Source: JBBKWJ01 sp037968895
Lineage (GTDB): Bacteria > Actinomycetota > Acidimicrobiia > Acidimicrobiales > SZUA-35
Direction of reading: 5' to 3'
NCBI GenBank assembly: GCA_037968895.1
Contig: JBBKWJ010000145.1
Coordinates: 1-48,539, forward strand
Length of the DNA stretch: 48,539 nucleotides
In this document: piece after piece, positions 34,337-42,438 of the stretch
How positions within the stretch are numbered: the first letter of the stretch is position 1
Layout of the letters: every line of letters begins with the position of its first letter
Notes under the pieces: generated by a model
Told to the model about the DNA's origin: nothing
What the model saw: the letters and a program-made list of their open reading frames with translations, nothing else
The model's database searches: none
Position numbers and translations under genes: made by a program

Positions 34337-34914
34337 CAGTCGTTGGCCTCCGTCTTTGCAGAATGAGTGAGCTCGCGCTGCGTCTCTTTGTATGCATCGA
34401 GCAAACCCTTAGGGGTGAACTCTGAAGCGTCGAGTCCGCGCAACCGTGCAATGTCATCTGGTCGCTTGAGCGACTGAAGCGCATTGATGGTGGCGCGAGC
34501 GACGTTGATCTGGTTTGCGGACCCAAGCGACTTGCACAGCACGTCGTGGATTCCCGCTTCTTCCAGAATGGCGCGAGCGGCGCCACCGGCAATAACACCG
34601 GTACCGGGAGCGGCTGGTTTGAGCAGCACGCGACCGGCACCCTGTTCACCGATAATCGGGTGGGTGATGGTGCCGCCAGCCATTGGAACGCTGAACATCA
34701 GCTTACGAGCCTCTTCGGTGCCCTTCTGAATTGCAAGGGGCACCTCCTTGGCCTTTCCGTAACCGAGTCCAACCCTGCCGTTGCCGTCGCCGAGCACCAC
34801 AAGGGCTGTGAATGCGAACCTACGTCCACCTTTCACTACCTTGGCTACCCGGTTAATGGTGATTACTCGTGATTCACGACCATCACCGCGGTCATTGCGA
34901 TCGTTGTTAGCCAT
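34336..34914 (-). CDS. rpsE: 30S ribosomal protein S5
   Basis: Protein of 192 residues at the 30S mRNA entry site, needed for decoding fidelity. INRVAKVVKGGRRFAFTALVVLGDGNGRVGLGYGKAKEV is the double-stranded-RNA-binding signature; VLLKPAAPGTGVIAGGAARAILEEAGI follows. The ATG at 34914 has AGGAG 7 bases upstream; the longer frame overlaps rplR and is rejected. Confidence 0.99.
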   Translation of the reverse strand: MANNDRNDRGDGRESRVITINRVAKVVKGGRRFAFTALVVLGDGNGRVGLGYGKAKEVPLAIQKGTEEARKLMFSVPMAGGTITHPIIGEQGAGRVLLKPAAPGTGVIAGGAARAILEEAGIHDVLCKSLGSANQINVARATINALQSLKRPDDIARLRGLDASEFTPKGLLDAYKETQRELTHSAKTEAND

Positions 34915-34924
34915 TCGCCTACTC

Positions 34925-35287
34925 CTAGAACTCGAGGCCGGCTTCGCGGGCTGCATCAGCGAGAGCAGCAACCCGTCCGTGGTACTTGTTTCCGCCCCGG
35001 TCGAATACGACCGTGGTCACGCCTGCAGCCTTGGCCCGTTCGCCAACAAGTTGGCCAACCTTCTGGGCAGCCTGGACGTTGCTTGTGGTGCCATCAACTG
35101 CTGATTCGTAGGTCGAGGCGGCAGCAAGGGTGTGTCCCTGGCTGTCGTCAATGACCTGAACGCTGATGTGGCGATTTGACCGAAATACGGCCAAGCGAGG
35201 ACGTTCGGCAGTGCCGATGACCTTCTTGCGAACTCGGAACTGCCGGCGCGAACGCGCTGCGTGCTTGGTGTTGGTCTTTCCACTCAT
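34925..35287 (-). CDS. rplR: 50S ribosomal protein L18
   Basis: 5S rRNA-binding protein of 120 residues. The basic N-terminus (RSRRQFRVRKKVIGTAERPRLAVFRSNRHI) and terminal DRGGNKYHGRVAALADAAREAGLEF are typical. It lies 2 bases after rplF and 10 before the rpsE start. Confidence 0.98.
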   Translation of the reverse strand: MSGKTNTKHAARSRRQFRVRKKVIGTAERPRLAVFRSNRHISVQVIDDSQGHTLAAASTYESAVDGTTSNVQAAQKVGQLVGERAKAAGVTTVVFDRGGNKYHGRVAALADAAREAGLEF

Positions 35288-35289
35288 AA

Positions 35290-35829
35290 CTACTTACCGG
35301 CCTTTCCGGCCTTGCGAACGACGCGCTCGCCGGCGTAGCGAACGCCCTTGCCCTTGTAAGGCTCTGGCTTGCGGTAGCTGCGGATAACGGCTGCGGTCTG
35401 GCCAACAACAGCCTTGTCGATGCCGATGACGCCAATCTTGGTTGGCTCTGACACCTCGAAGGTGACGCCAGGGGGCGCCTGGACATTGACCGAGTGGCTG
35501 AAGCCGAGGGCCATTTCGAGAGCGTCATTGCCCTTGAGCGCAGCCCTGTAACCAACACCAACGATTTCGAGGTCCTTGCGGAACCCGACGCTGACGCCGA
35601 TGACCATGTTGTTAATGAGGCTACGAGTCAGACCGTGCAAGGCACGGGCGGCACGAGTGTCGTCGGCGCGAGACACAGATACTGCGCCTTCGTCGACGGC
35701 GGCCGAGATGAGCTCTGGGCACTCGTGGGTGAGTTCACCCTTTGGACCCTTCACGGTGACGGTTGGTCCGGAGACCGAAACCTCTACACCCTTTGGGATC
35801 TCGATTGTTGCGTTTCCAATACGTGACAT
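35290..35829 (-). CDS. rplF: 50S ribosomal protein L6
   Basis: Protein of 179 residues built of two repeated alpha/beta domains near the GTPase centre. It starts MSRIGNATIEIPKGV at the ATG at 35829. The C-terminal YRKPEPYKGKGVRYAGERVVRKAGKAGK is the L6 signature. The frame upstream of 35829 runs into rpsH and is not used. Confidence 0.98.
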   Translation of the reverse strand: MSRIGNATIEIPKGVEVSVSGPTVTVKGPKGELTHECPELISAAVDEGAVSVSRADDTRAARALHGLTRSLINNMVIGVSVGFRKDLEIVGVGYRAALKGNDALEMALGFSHSVNVQAPPGVTFEVSEPTKIGVIGIDKAVVGQTAAVIRSYRKPEPYKGKGVRYAGERVVRKAGKAGK

Positions 35830-35839
35830 TCGGTGCCTC

Positions 35840-36241
35840 CTACCAGACGTAGCAAAGGATTTCGCCACCGACCTTGGCCTTGCGGGCCACACGATCGGTC
35901 ACAAGACCTTGGCTAGTTGAAAGAACGGCAACGCCGAGGCCGCCAAGAACCCGGGGGATCTCGTCGGACTTGGTGTAGACCCGGAGCCCGGGCTTCGACA
36001 CGCGCTTGATACCAGTGATCACGCGCTCACGTTCTGGTGAATACTTCATGGCGATGGTCAAGGTGCGTCCTGGACCAGCGGAGTTATCTGCTGAGGAGAA
36101 CTCAGAGATGTAGCCCTCTTTGTAGAGCACTGTTGCGAGTGCTTCTTTGAGCTTTGATGCCGGCATCGAAACTTCGTCGTGCATGGCGATATTGGCGTTG
36201 CGGATGCGAGTGAGCATGTCCGCTATGGGATCTGTCATCAT
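35840..36241 (-). CDS. rpsH: 30S ribosomal protein S8
   Basis: Primary 16S rRNA-binding protein of 133 residues. It starts MMTDPIADMLTRIRNAN (the second Met is an equal start candidate) and ends ARKAKVGGEILCYVW. In E. coli S8 represses the spc operon by binding mRNA in rplE; whether that happens here is unknown. It follows rpsN by 14 bases. Confidence 0.98.
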   Translation of the reverse strand: MMTDPIADMLTRIRNANIAMHDEVSMPASKLKEALATVLYKEGYISEFSSADNSAGPGRTLTIAMKYSPERERVITGIKRVSKPGLRVYTKSDEIPRVLGGLGVAVLSTSQGLVTDRVARKAKVGGEILCYVW

Positions 36242-36255
36242 AAGTGCTTAACCCC

Positions 36256-36441
36256 CTACCAACTGGCCTTGGTGACACCGGGAATTTCGCCGGCGTGGGC
36301 CATATTTCGGAAACAGATTCGGCAAAGACCGAAACGGCGGTAGACCGCTTTCGGACGGCCGCACTTCTGGCAGCGGGTATAACCGCGCACCTTGAACTTT
36401 GGCTTTTTCATTTGCTTCTGTTTGAGCGCTGTCTTTGCCAT
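36256..36441 (-). CDS. rpsN: 30S ribosomal protein S14, zinc type
   Basis: Short S14 of 61 residues with the zinc ligands C24, C27, C40 and C43 (CQKC and CRIC), ending in GEIPGVTKASW. This is the rpsZ-like form found inside spc operons of actinobacteria and firmicutes; a zinc-free paralogue elsewhere in the genome is common. Its ATG overlaps the rplE stop. Confidence 0.98.
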   Translation of the reverse strand: MAKTALKQKQMKKPKFKVRGYTRCQKCGRPKAVYRRFGLCRICFRNMAHAGEIPGVTKASW

Positions 36442-37025
36442 TACTGGGCCTGCCCCTCACGTCGGAACGGGAAGCTGAAGGCTTCAAGCAAAGCTTTGCC
36501 TTCAGTATTGTTTGTGGCGGTCGTGACGATCGTGATGTCCATGCCTCGCTGGACGTCGACGGTGTCATAGTCGATCTCAGGGAACATCAGCTGCTCGGTG
36601 AGACCAAAGGTGTAGTTGCCGCGTCCGTCGAACGAACGAGGATTAAGACCTCGAAAGTCACGAATGCGAGGAATAGCAAGCGTTACGAGGCGGTCGAAGA
36701 ACTCCCACATCTTGTCGCCGCGAAGGGTGACCTTCACGCCGATTGCATTGCCTTCACGAAGTTTGAAGCTAGCGACTGACTTCTTTGCCTTGGTCACGAT
36801 TGGCTTTTGGCCAGCAATGAGGGCGAGGTCAGCGGCCGCTGAGTCGATGAGCTTCGACTGCTGCAGAGCGTCGCCAATTCCCATGTTGATGACGATCTTC
36901 TCGATCGTTGGCACCTGCATGATGTTGGGAAGCTCGAGCGTTTCTTTGAGCTGGGTACGGATCTCAGATTTATAGAGCTCTTTGAACCGTGGCACGGATT
37001 GGGTGCTCGCTGTTGTTGCGCTCAC
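36441..37025 (-). CDS. rplE: 50S ribosomal protein L5
   Basis: 5S rRNA-binding protein of 194 residues that contacts S13 across the subunit interface. VINMGIGDALQQSKLIDSAAADLALIAGQKPIVTKAKKSVASFKLREG is the L5 signature region and PEIDYDTVDVQRGMDITIVTTA the C-terminal one. The start is a GTG overlapping the rplX stop by 4 bases. Confidence 0.98.
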   Translation of the reverse strand: MSATTASTQSVPRFKELYKSEIRTQLKETLELPNIMQVPTIEKIVINMGIGDALQQSKLIDSAAADLALIAGQKPIVTKAKKSVASFKLREGNAIGVKVTLRGDKMWEFFDRLVTLAIPRIRDFRGLNPRSFDGRGNYTFGLTEQLMFPEIDYDTVDVQRGMDITIVTTATNNTEGKALLEAFSFPFRREGQAQ

Positions 37026-37345
37026 AGTGTCACCTCGGGGATCTCTTCGCCACTGCGCTTACAGATTCGGACCTTGGTTCCATCGTCTTTGACCTTGTAG
37101 CCAACACGAGTTGCCTTGCCGTCCTTGGGGCTGAGCACAGCGACGTTTGATGCGTCCATTGGCATCTCTTTGTCGATGATTCCGCCTGGATCTTCGGCCG
37201 AGCGGGGCTTGGTGTGGCGCTTGGCCACATTGCAACCCTCGACGATGACTTTGCCAGTCGCCGGGATTGCCGTGGTGATCATGCCCTCTTTGCCGCGGTC
37301 TTTGCCGGCGAGAACGATCACTTGGTCACCTCTACGGAGCTTCAT
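37022..37345 (-). CDS. rplX: 50S ribosomal protein L24
   Basis: Assembly-initiating 23S rRNA protein of 107 residues with an N-terminal KOW motif (RGDQVIVLAGKDRGKEGMI). The mid-region VEGCNVAKRHTKPR and the ending ICKRSGEEIPEV are typical of actinobacteria. It starts 2 bases after rplN ends. Confidence 0.98.
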   Translation of the reverse strand: MKLRRGDQVIVLAGKDRGKEGMITTAIPATGKVIVEGCNVAKRHTKPRSAEDPGGIIDKEMPMDASNVAVLSPKDGKATRVGYKVKDDGTKVRICKRSGEEIPEVTL

Positions 37346-37347
37346 AG

Positions 37348-37716
37348 TTACAGCACCTCCGGAGCGAGGGAGACAATACGCATGAATTGCTTGTCACGAA
37401 GTTCGCGACCGACGGGGCCGAAGATTCGGGTCCCGCGGGGCTGGCGCTGATCATTGATCAACACGGCGGCGTTCTCGTCGAAGCGTATGTAGCTGCCATC
37501 GGGACGGCGGCGTTCCTTCTTGGTGCGGACGACGACGCACTTGACGACGTCACCCTTCTTGACTGCGGCACCAGGAATGGCGTCTTTGACCGTTGCGACG
37601 AAGACGTCGCCGATGCCCGCATAACGGCGGCGCGAGCCACCAAGCACCTTGATGCAAAGGACCTCTTTGGCGCCGGAGTTGTCGGCAACGCGGAGACGGG
37701 ATTCTTGCTGAATCAT
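37348..37716 (-). CDS. rplN: 50S ribosomal protein L14
   Basis: Universally conserved protein of 122 residues at the 50S interface. It starts MIQQESRLRVADNSGAKEV at the ATG at 37716. RTKKERRRPDGSYIRFDENAAVLIN and GTRIFGPVGRELRDKQFMRIVSLAPEVL are signatures. The start overlaps the rpsQ stop by 4 bases. Confidence 0.99.
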   Translation of the reverse strand: MIQQESRLRVADNSGAKEVLCIKVLGGSRRRYAGIGDVFVATVKDAIPGAAVKKGDVVKCVVVRTKKERRRPDGSYIRFDENAAVLINDQRQPRGTRIFGPVGRELRDKQFMRIVSLAPEVL

Positions 37717-37991
37717 CTTGCACGCTCCAGGACTTCCAGGAGGCGCCAGCGCTTCTTCTTTGAGAGCGGACGGCATTCGACGATACGAACGCGGTCGCCC
37801 TCATTCAGGGTGTTCTCTTCGTCGTGTACGAAGTACCGGGTAGACGTCTGTACGGTCTTGTTGTACTGAGGATGGCGTGAACGACGAGTGACTTCAACAA
37901 TCACTGTCTTATCCATCTTCTGCGACCGGACGAGACCTTCCCGGACCTTCCGACTCGCCCGGACTACCGGGGTCGTGGTTTCCTCAGTCAT
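37713..37991 (-). CDS. rpsQ: 30S ribosomal protein S17
   Basis: Primary 16S rRNA-binding OB-fold protein of 92 residues. After a short variable N-terminus comes GLVRSQKMDKTVIVEVTRRSRHPQYNK, then GDRVRIVECRPLSKKKRWRLLEVLERAR. The ATG at 37991 overlaps the rpmC stop. Confidence 0.98.
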   Translation of the reverse strand: MTEETTTPVVRASRKVREGLVRSQKMDKTVIVEVTRRSRHPQYNKTVQTSTRYFVHDEENTLNEGDRVRIVECRPLSKKKRWRLLEVLERAR

Positions 37992-38212
37992 TACGCCTCT
38001 CCAACACTTGCAGCCTTGGCGGCTGCGAGTTCTCGTGCGCGAAGCTCGGTTGAAACCCGGGCTACGTCGCGCTTTACCTGCTTGATACGTGAGTTGTTCT
38101 CGAGTGCGCCAGTTGCGAGCTGGAATCTCAGGTTGAACAGTTCACGCTTGCCTTCGGCACGCTTCTCGACCAGTTGGTCGACAGACAGTTCGGTTTTGGC
38201 GGTATCAGCCAT
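37991..38212 (-). CDS. rpmC: 50S ribosomal protein L29
   Basis: Protein of 73 residues, two antiparallel helices near the tunnel exit where SRP and trigger factor dock. KRELFNLRFQLATGALENNSRIKQVKRDVARV is the L29 signature. The C-terminus is slightly extended with Ala residues. The start overlaps the rplP 3' end by 8 bases, an unusually long overlap for this operon. Confidence 0.97.
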   Translation of the reverse strand: MADTAKTELSVDQLVEKRAEGKRELFNLRFQLATGALENNSRIKQVKRDVARVSTELRARELAAAKAASVGEA

Positions 38213-38627
38213 CGAATCCGTCCTCTCTGGTGATGACGCGAGCCTTGATTGGCAACTTCTGAATTGCCCGGTTCATCGCGGCGTGCGCAATGACGGGGTC
38301 GGGGTAGGAGAGCTCGAAGATTACGCGTCCTGGACGGACGACGGCAACCCACGCCTCAACGTTGCCCTTGCCCGAACCCATACGGGTTTCGGCTGGCTTC
38401 GCGGTTACGGATTTGTCGGGGAACACGTTGATCCAGACCTTGCCACCACGCTTGATGTGACGGGTCATGGCGACACGAGCCGCTTCAATCTGGCGTGCGG
38501 TGAGCCACCCTGGTTCGAGAACCTGGATCCCATACTCACCATAGGAGACAGTGGTTGCCCCCTTGGCTCGGCCACGGGTGCGGCCTCGGTGCTGCTTACG
38601 GTGTTTGACCTTTTTAGGCATCAACAT
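38205..38627 (-). CDS. rplP: 50S ribosomal protein L16
   Basis: Protein of 140 residues at the A-site tRNA corridor. It starts MLMPKKVKHRKQHRGRTRG; GGKVWINVFPDKSVTAKPAETRMGSGKG is the L16 signature. A second in-frame ATG two codons later is possible. It lies 3 bases after rpsC. Confidence 0.98.
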   Translation of the reverse strand: MLMPKKVKHRKQHRGRTRGRAKGATTVSYGEYGIQVLEPGWLTARQIEAARVAMTRHIKRGGKVWINVFPDKSVTAKPAETRMGSGKGNVEAWVAVVRPGRVIFELSYPDPVIAHAAMNRAIQKLPIKARVITREDGFDG

Positions 38628-38630
38628 GAG

Positions 38631-39563
38631 CTACTCACCATCCTGTGCGCTCGGCGCTGTGGTGTCGTCGGCAACAGGCGCTGCCTCAACTGGAGCAGCT
38701 TCGGCTGGGGCTGCCGCAGCTGGGGTTACCTCAGCGGGGGCTGCCTCAATGGCTTCTTCGGCCTCGAGCAACTGCTCAAGCGCCGGATCGGCTGCGGGTG
38801 CTGCCTCGGGACGAGGTGCCTGTCCACGGCGGCGAGCCGCTGACGACACAACTTTCTGAGGTGCGCCGGCAAGGGCGGCTTCGCCAGCAGCGAGGGCTGC
38901 TTCTTTGGCTGCCTTGTCGTTCGACGCCTTGTAGGGAAGAATGTCGCCCTTGTAGATCCACACCTTCACGCCGATACGGCCTGCAGTGGTGTGAGCCTCG
39001 CGGAGGCCGTAGTCGATGTCGGCCCGGAGGGTGTGCAGGGGAACTTGACCCTCGCGGTACCACTCGGTACGGCTCATCTCTGCGCCGCCGAGACGGCCAG
39101 ACGACTGGATCTTGATTCCCTTGGCGCCGGACTTCATGGCGTTCTGAACGGCGCGCTTCATTGCACGGCGGAATGCCATACGACCAACGAGCTGGTCGGC
39201 GACACCCTGTGCGATCAACGCGGCGTCGAGTTCAGGCTGCTTGATTTCGATGATGTTGAGCTTGACCTTGGCGTTGCCGGTCAGCTTGGTTAGACCCTGA
39301 CGCAAACGGTCAGCTTCAGAACCCTTACGGCCGATGACGATGCCAGGGCGTGCGGTGTGCACGTCGATCTGGAGCTTGTCACCGGTGCGCTCAACCTCGA
39401 TACGAGATATCGCAGCGTTTGGCAGTTGGGTCATAAGGAAGGTACGAATGTCTGAATCCTCGTGCAGGAACTGGCGGTACTCAGCACCGTCAGCGATCCA
39501 GCGAGATTTCCAGTCGGTCGTGATCCCGAGGCGGAAGCCATACGGGTGAATTTTCTGGCCCAT
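38631..39563 (-). CDS. rpsC: 30S ribosomal protein S3 with long Ala/Pro/Glu-rich tail
   Basis: mRNA entry-channel protein of 310 residues, about 60-90 longer than common S3. The KH domain (about 40-110) has the GRKG loop in ARPGIVIGRKGSEADRLR. The S3 C-terminal domain ends near residue 215 (VWIYKGDILPYKASNDKAA). The remaining 95 residues are low-complexity Ala, Pro and Glu, with a possible short helix at DPALEQLLEAEEAIEA. S3 tails vary widely in actinobacteria and this one is likely disordered. The start ATG overlaps the rplV stop. Confidence 0.98.
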   Translation of the reverse strand: MGQKIHPYGFRLGITTDWKSRWIADGAEYRQFLHEDSDIRTFLMTQLPNAAISRIEVERTGDKLQIDVHTARPGIVIGRKGSEADRLRQGLTKLTGNAKVKLNIIEIKQPELDAALIAQGVADQLVGRMAFRRAMKRAVQNAMKSGAKGIKIQSSGRLGGAEMSRTEWYREGQVPLHTLRADIDYGLREAHTTAGRIGVKVWIYKGDILPYKASNDKAAKEAALAAGEAALAGAPQKVVSSAARRRGQAPRPEAAPAADPALEQLLEAEEAIEAAPAEVTPAAAAPAEAAPVEAAPVADDTTAPSAQDGE

Positions 39564-40402
39564 CAGGCGTCCTCTCCATCGTCAACTTTGGTGTCTTTAA
39601 CTTGCGACGCAGGCTTCGAGAAGCCAGCCGCTTCGGCTGCCTCTTCGGTCGTGAACCAGACCTCGGCCTTGGTGCGGCCGTAGAAGGGGCTCTCTTGCGT
39701 GTGGTACAGCATCGAACCGGCGTTGCCCTTAATGGTGAACCCGTCAGGGGCTTCACCGTCTTCGGTTGCAGCGTGGCTGCCATCGCCGTATGGCGACTCG
39801 TCAGTAGCGTTGACTTCGCCGTCCGCATCGGAGTCGACAGTGGTTGACGTTGCTTCGGAAGCGGCTTCGACTACTTCGGTCTCGACGACCTCGTCAGCCT
39901 CCACTGCTTCTTCTTCAACCTCGTCAGCAACGTCTGCGGGCTCGTCCTTACGGCTCTTGGCAACCCGTGCAGATCGGTCGGCGCTTGCGCTCTTGGTGCC
40001 TGACTTCTCACCCTTGGCCCGAAGGACCTCAAGCTTGTCGTCTTCGAGACGGCTTACCACGACAGTGATGTGGCACGTCTGCTTGTGAATTGCGCCAGCA
40101 CGTCCTCTCGCCCGGGGGCGGAAGCGCTTCATCGTTGGGCCTTCATCAGCGAAACACGCGGAGACAAAGAGCTCGTCAGCAGGCAGATCGTCGTTGTTCA
40201 CCGCGTTGGCGACTGCAGACTGCAGGACCTTCGCGATGTCGAAAGCAGCGCCACGCTCGCTGAATGCGAGAATCTGGCTGGCTTCGACAACATGCTTGCC
40301 ACGGATGAGGTTGAGCACGACTCGAGCCTTCGAGGCTGAGAATCGAACGGCGCGGAGCTGGGCCTTGGTGCCTGGACGCTCGTTGGTTTTCATTCCCGTC
40401 AT
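39563..40402 (-). CDS. rplV: 50S ribosomal protein L22 with acidic linker and extra C-terminal domain
   Basis: L22 core occupies residues 1-130 of 279 (KAQLRAVRFSASKARVVLNLIRGKHV ... RGRAGAIHKQTCHITVVVS); this part globally organises 23S rRNA and lines the exit tunnel. Normal L22 is 110-150 residues. Residues about 153-205 are strongly acidic (Glu, Asp, Ala, Val, Thr). Residues about 220-262 form a compact module, GFTIKGNAGSMLYHTQESPF then FTTEEAAEAAGF. I recognise the IKGN...YH...WF...EAAEAAG pattern as the small module called the sunset domain, also seen after other proteins in Acidimicrobiia-like genomes. The ATG at 40402 overlaps the rpsS stop by 4 bases. The tail's role is unknown. Confidence 0.95.
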   Translation of the reverse strand: MTGMKTNERPGTKAQLRAVRFSASKARVVLNLIRGKHVVEASQILAFSERGAAFDIAKVLQSAVANAVNNDDLPADELFVSACFADEGPTMKRFRPRARGRAGAIHKQTCHITVVVSRLEDDKLEVLRAKGEKSGTKSASADRSARVAKSRKDEPADVADEVEEEAVEADEVVETEVVEAASEATSTTVDSDADGEVNATDESPYGDGSHAATEDGEAPDGFTIKGNAGSMLYHTQESPFYGRTKAEVWFTTEEAAEAAGFSKPASQVKDTKVDDGEDA

Positions 40403-40677
40403 CGTCTACCTGACTTCTCTTGACCGGCGTGGAAGCGGAAGGTGCGGGTTGGTGAGAACTCGCCCAGCTTGTGGCCGACCATCGATTCGGTGATGTAGAC
40501 CGGCACGTGCTTGCGGCCATCGTGGACCGCAATCGTGTGACCGACCATGTCGGGGATAATCGTGGAGCGTCGTGACCAGGTCTTGATCACTCGCTTCTCG
40601 TTGGACTCGTTGAGAGCATCTACCTTCTTGAGGAGATGGTCGTCGACGAATGGACCTTTTTTGAGACTGCGCGGCAT
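40399..40677 (-). CDS. rpsS: 30S ribosomal protein S19
   Basis: 30S head protein of 92 residues. It begins MPRSLKKGPFVDDHLLKKVD and ends GEFSPTRTFRFHAGQEKSGRR, both universal. It follows rplB by 2 bases and is coupled to rplV by an ATGA overlap. Confidence 0.99.
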   Translation of the reverse strand: MPRSLKKGPFVDDHLLKKVDALNESNEKRVIKTWSRRSTIIPDMVGHTIAVHDGRKHVPVYITESMVGHKLGEFSPTRTFRFHAGQEKSGRR

Positions 40678-40679
40678 AA

Positions 40680-41516
40680 TTACCTCCGACCGCCACGGGT
40701 CCGCCTGCGGCGGATGATGGAATCGTCAGATTTCTTACCCTTGGTGCGGGTACGGCCCTCAGGCTTGCCCCAAGGTGATACCGGGTGGCGTCCACCCGAA
40801 GTACGTCCCTCGCCGCCACCATGTGGGTGATCGACTGGGTTCATTACGACACCGCGGCTTTGAGGGCGCTTGCCCTTCCAGCGGTTGCGGCCTGCCTTAC
40901 CAACCTTGATCAGCTCGAACTCGGCATTGCCGACTTCGCCGATGGTGGCGACACAGTCGATGGGTACTCGGCGCATCTCGGTGCTGGGAAGACGCAGTGT
41001 TGCGTGGGCGCCCTCCTTAGCGACGAGTTGCACGCTAGTTCCAGCGGAACGAGCCATTTTGGCGCCGGCGCCTGCCTTGAGCTCAACGGCGTGGACCGTG
41101 GTGCCGACAGGGATGTAGCGCATTGGAAGTGCGTTGCCAGGCTTGATGTCTGCGCCTGAACCGGACTCAACGATGGTGCCGACCTTGAGGTCGCGAGGCG
41201 CCAGGATGTAGCGCTTCTCACCGTCGTGGTAGTGCAGCAACGCGATGCGGCTGTTGCGGTTTGGGTCGTATTCGATCGAGGCAACGGTGGCGGGAATGCC
41301 ATTCTTGTTGCGCTTGAAGTCGATAACCCGATAGCGGCGCTTATGGCCGCCACCACGATGTCGTGAGGTCTTGCGGCCGTAGCTGTTACGGCCGCCAGTC
41401 TTGTGCTGCTTTACGAGCAGCGACTTTTCTGGACGGTCGGTGGTCAGCTCGGAGAAATCTGAGCTGGTCTGGAACCGGCGGCCAGGACTAGTTGGTTTGC
41501 GTTTACGAATACCCAT
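40680..41516 (-). CDS. rplB: 50S ribosomal protein L2
   Basis: Protein of 278 residues essential for subunit joining and the peptidyl-transferase centre. MGIRKRKPTSPGRRFQT starts at the ATG at 41516; the C-terminal NPVDHPHGGGEGRTSGGRHPVSPWGKP includes the conserved His implicated in activity. The frame upstream of 41516 is out of family and overlaps rplW. Confidence 0.99.
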   Translation of the reverse strand: MGIRKRKPTSPGRRFQTSSDFSELTTDRPEKSLLVKQHKTGGRNSYGRKTSRHRGGGHKRRYRVIDFKRNKNGIPATVASIEYDPNRNSRIALLHYHDGEKRYILAPRDLKVGTIVESGSGADIKPGNALPMRYIPVGTTVHAVELKAGAGAKMARSAGTSVQLVAKEGAHATLRLPSTEMRRVPIDCVATIGEVGNAEFELIKVGKAGRNRWKGKRPQSRGVVMNPVDHPHGGGEGRTSGGRHPVSPWGKPEGRTRTKGKKSDDSIIRRRRTRGGRR

Positions 41517-41527
41517 TGACCGCTCCC

Positions 41528-41821
41528 TTAAGCCGTGAAGAGCTCGATCTCGCCCTCGGAGAGGGTGATGATCGCTCGCTTGGTATCGGAGCGCTTGCTC
41601 CATCGATTGTTACGTCGGTTCCGCACTCGCTTGCCCTTACGGCGAAGAGTGTTGACCCGGGAGACCTTGACGTCGGCGAAAATTGCTTCGACTGCGTCGC
41701 GAATCTCGGGCTTCGTGGCGCTTGTCGCAACCTCGAAGGTGTAAGTGTTCGTTGCTTCAACCTGCTGGTATGTCTTCTCAGAGACCACCGGGCGAATGAT
41801 GATGTCGTGTGGGTCTTTCAC
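41528..41821 (-). CDS. rplW: 50S ribosomal protein L23
   Basis: Protein of 97 residues at the exit tunnel, docking site for trigger factor and SRP. It starts at a GTG at 41821 (KDPHDIIIRPVVSEKTYQQVE) with AGGAGG 7 bases upstream, overlapping the rplD terminal codons. VNTLRRKGKRVRNRRNNRW is typical. The upstream extension of the frame lies inside rplD and is rejected. Confidence 0.98.
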   Translation of the reverse strand: MKDPHDIIIRPVVSEKTYQQVEATNTYTFEVATSATKPEIRDAVEAIFADVKVSRVNTLRRKGKRVRNRRNNRWSKRSDTKRAIITLSEGEIELFTA

Positions 41822-41823
41822 GA

Positions 41824-42438
41824 CTAGGCCTCCTGACCAGGAAGTGTTGCACTGGTGAAGACGACGTAGTCGGACACCAACACATCGAACGTGTTGAGCT
41901 GATCGGAAGGAAGAAGGTGCACACCCGTGAGGTTGCGGAAGCTCTTCCAAGCCATCTCGTCGCTTCGATCGAGCACGACGAGTGATTTGCCCTCGACGCC
42001 TAGAGCGGCAAGCGCTGCGGCCGCACCCTTGGTGCTTGGAGCGTCAAAGCTCCAAGAGTCGACGACGACGATCTTGTTGTCTGACGCCCGATCGGAGAGC
42101 GCAGAGTGGAGCGCAAGGCGCTTCATCTTCTTATTGGTGCGCTCGGAGTAGTCGCGGGGTTGTGGTCCGTGAGCTACACCGCCGCCAATCCACTGAGGGG
42201 CCCGAGTCGTGCCTTGACGGGCCCGACCAGTTCCCTTCTGCTTCCATGGCTTTGCGCCACCGCCGCGAACTTCGGAGCGGGTTTTGGTCTTGTGCGTACC
42301 CGCACGGCGTGCGGCGAGCTGAGCGTTGACGACCTGGTGCATGACACCAACGTTTGGTTCGATACCAAAGATCGCATCAGCCAGATCGGCAGATCCTGCG
42401 GATTTGCCTGCGATGTTCATAATTGCGACGGATCCCAT
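41824..42438 (-). CDS. rplD: 50S ribosomal protein L4
   Basis: Tunnel-constriction protein of 204 residues; in E. coli L4 also represses its own operon. The tunnel loop is KTKTRSEVRGGGAKPWKQKGTGRARQGTTRAPQWIGGGVAHGP. The ATG at 42438 (MGSVAIMNIAGK) overlaps the rplC stop as TAATG. The longer frame upstream lies within rplC. Confidence 0.98.
   Translation of the reverse strand: MGSVAIMNIAGKSAGSADLADAIFGIEPNVGVMHQVVNAQLAARRAGTHKTKTRSEVRGGGAKPWKQKGTGRARQGTTRAPQWIGGGVAHGPQPRDYSERTNKKMKRLALHSALSDRASDNKIVVVDSWSFDAPSTKGAAAALAALGVEGKSLVVLDRSDEMAWKSFRNLTGVHLLPSDQLNTFDVLVSDYVVFTSATLPGQEA

Noticed and set aside
38016..38843. Plus-strand frame of 275 residues over rplP and rpsC
   Set aside because: Antisense shadow of ribosomal genes; its Gly/Cys-rich end is the complement of the S3 Ala/Pro tail.
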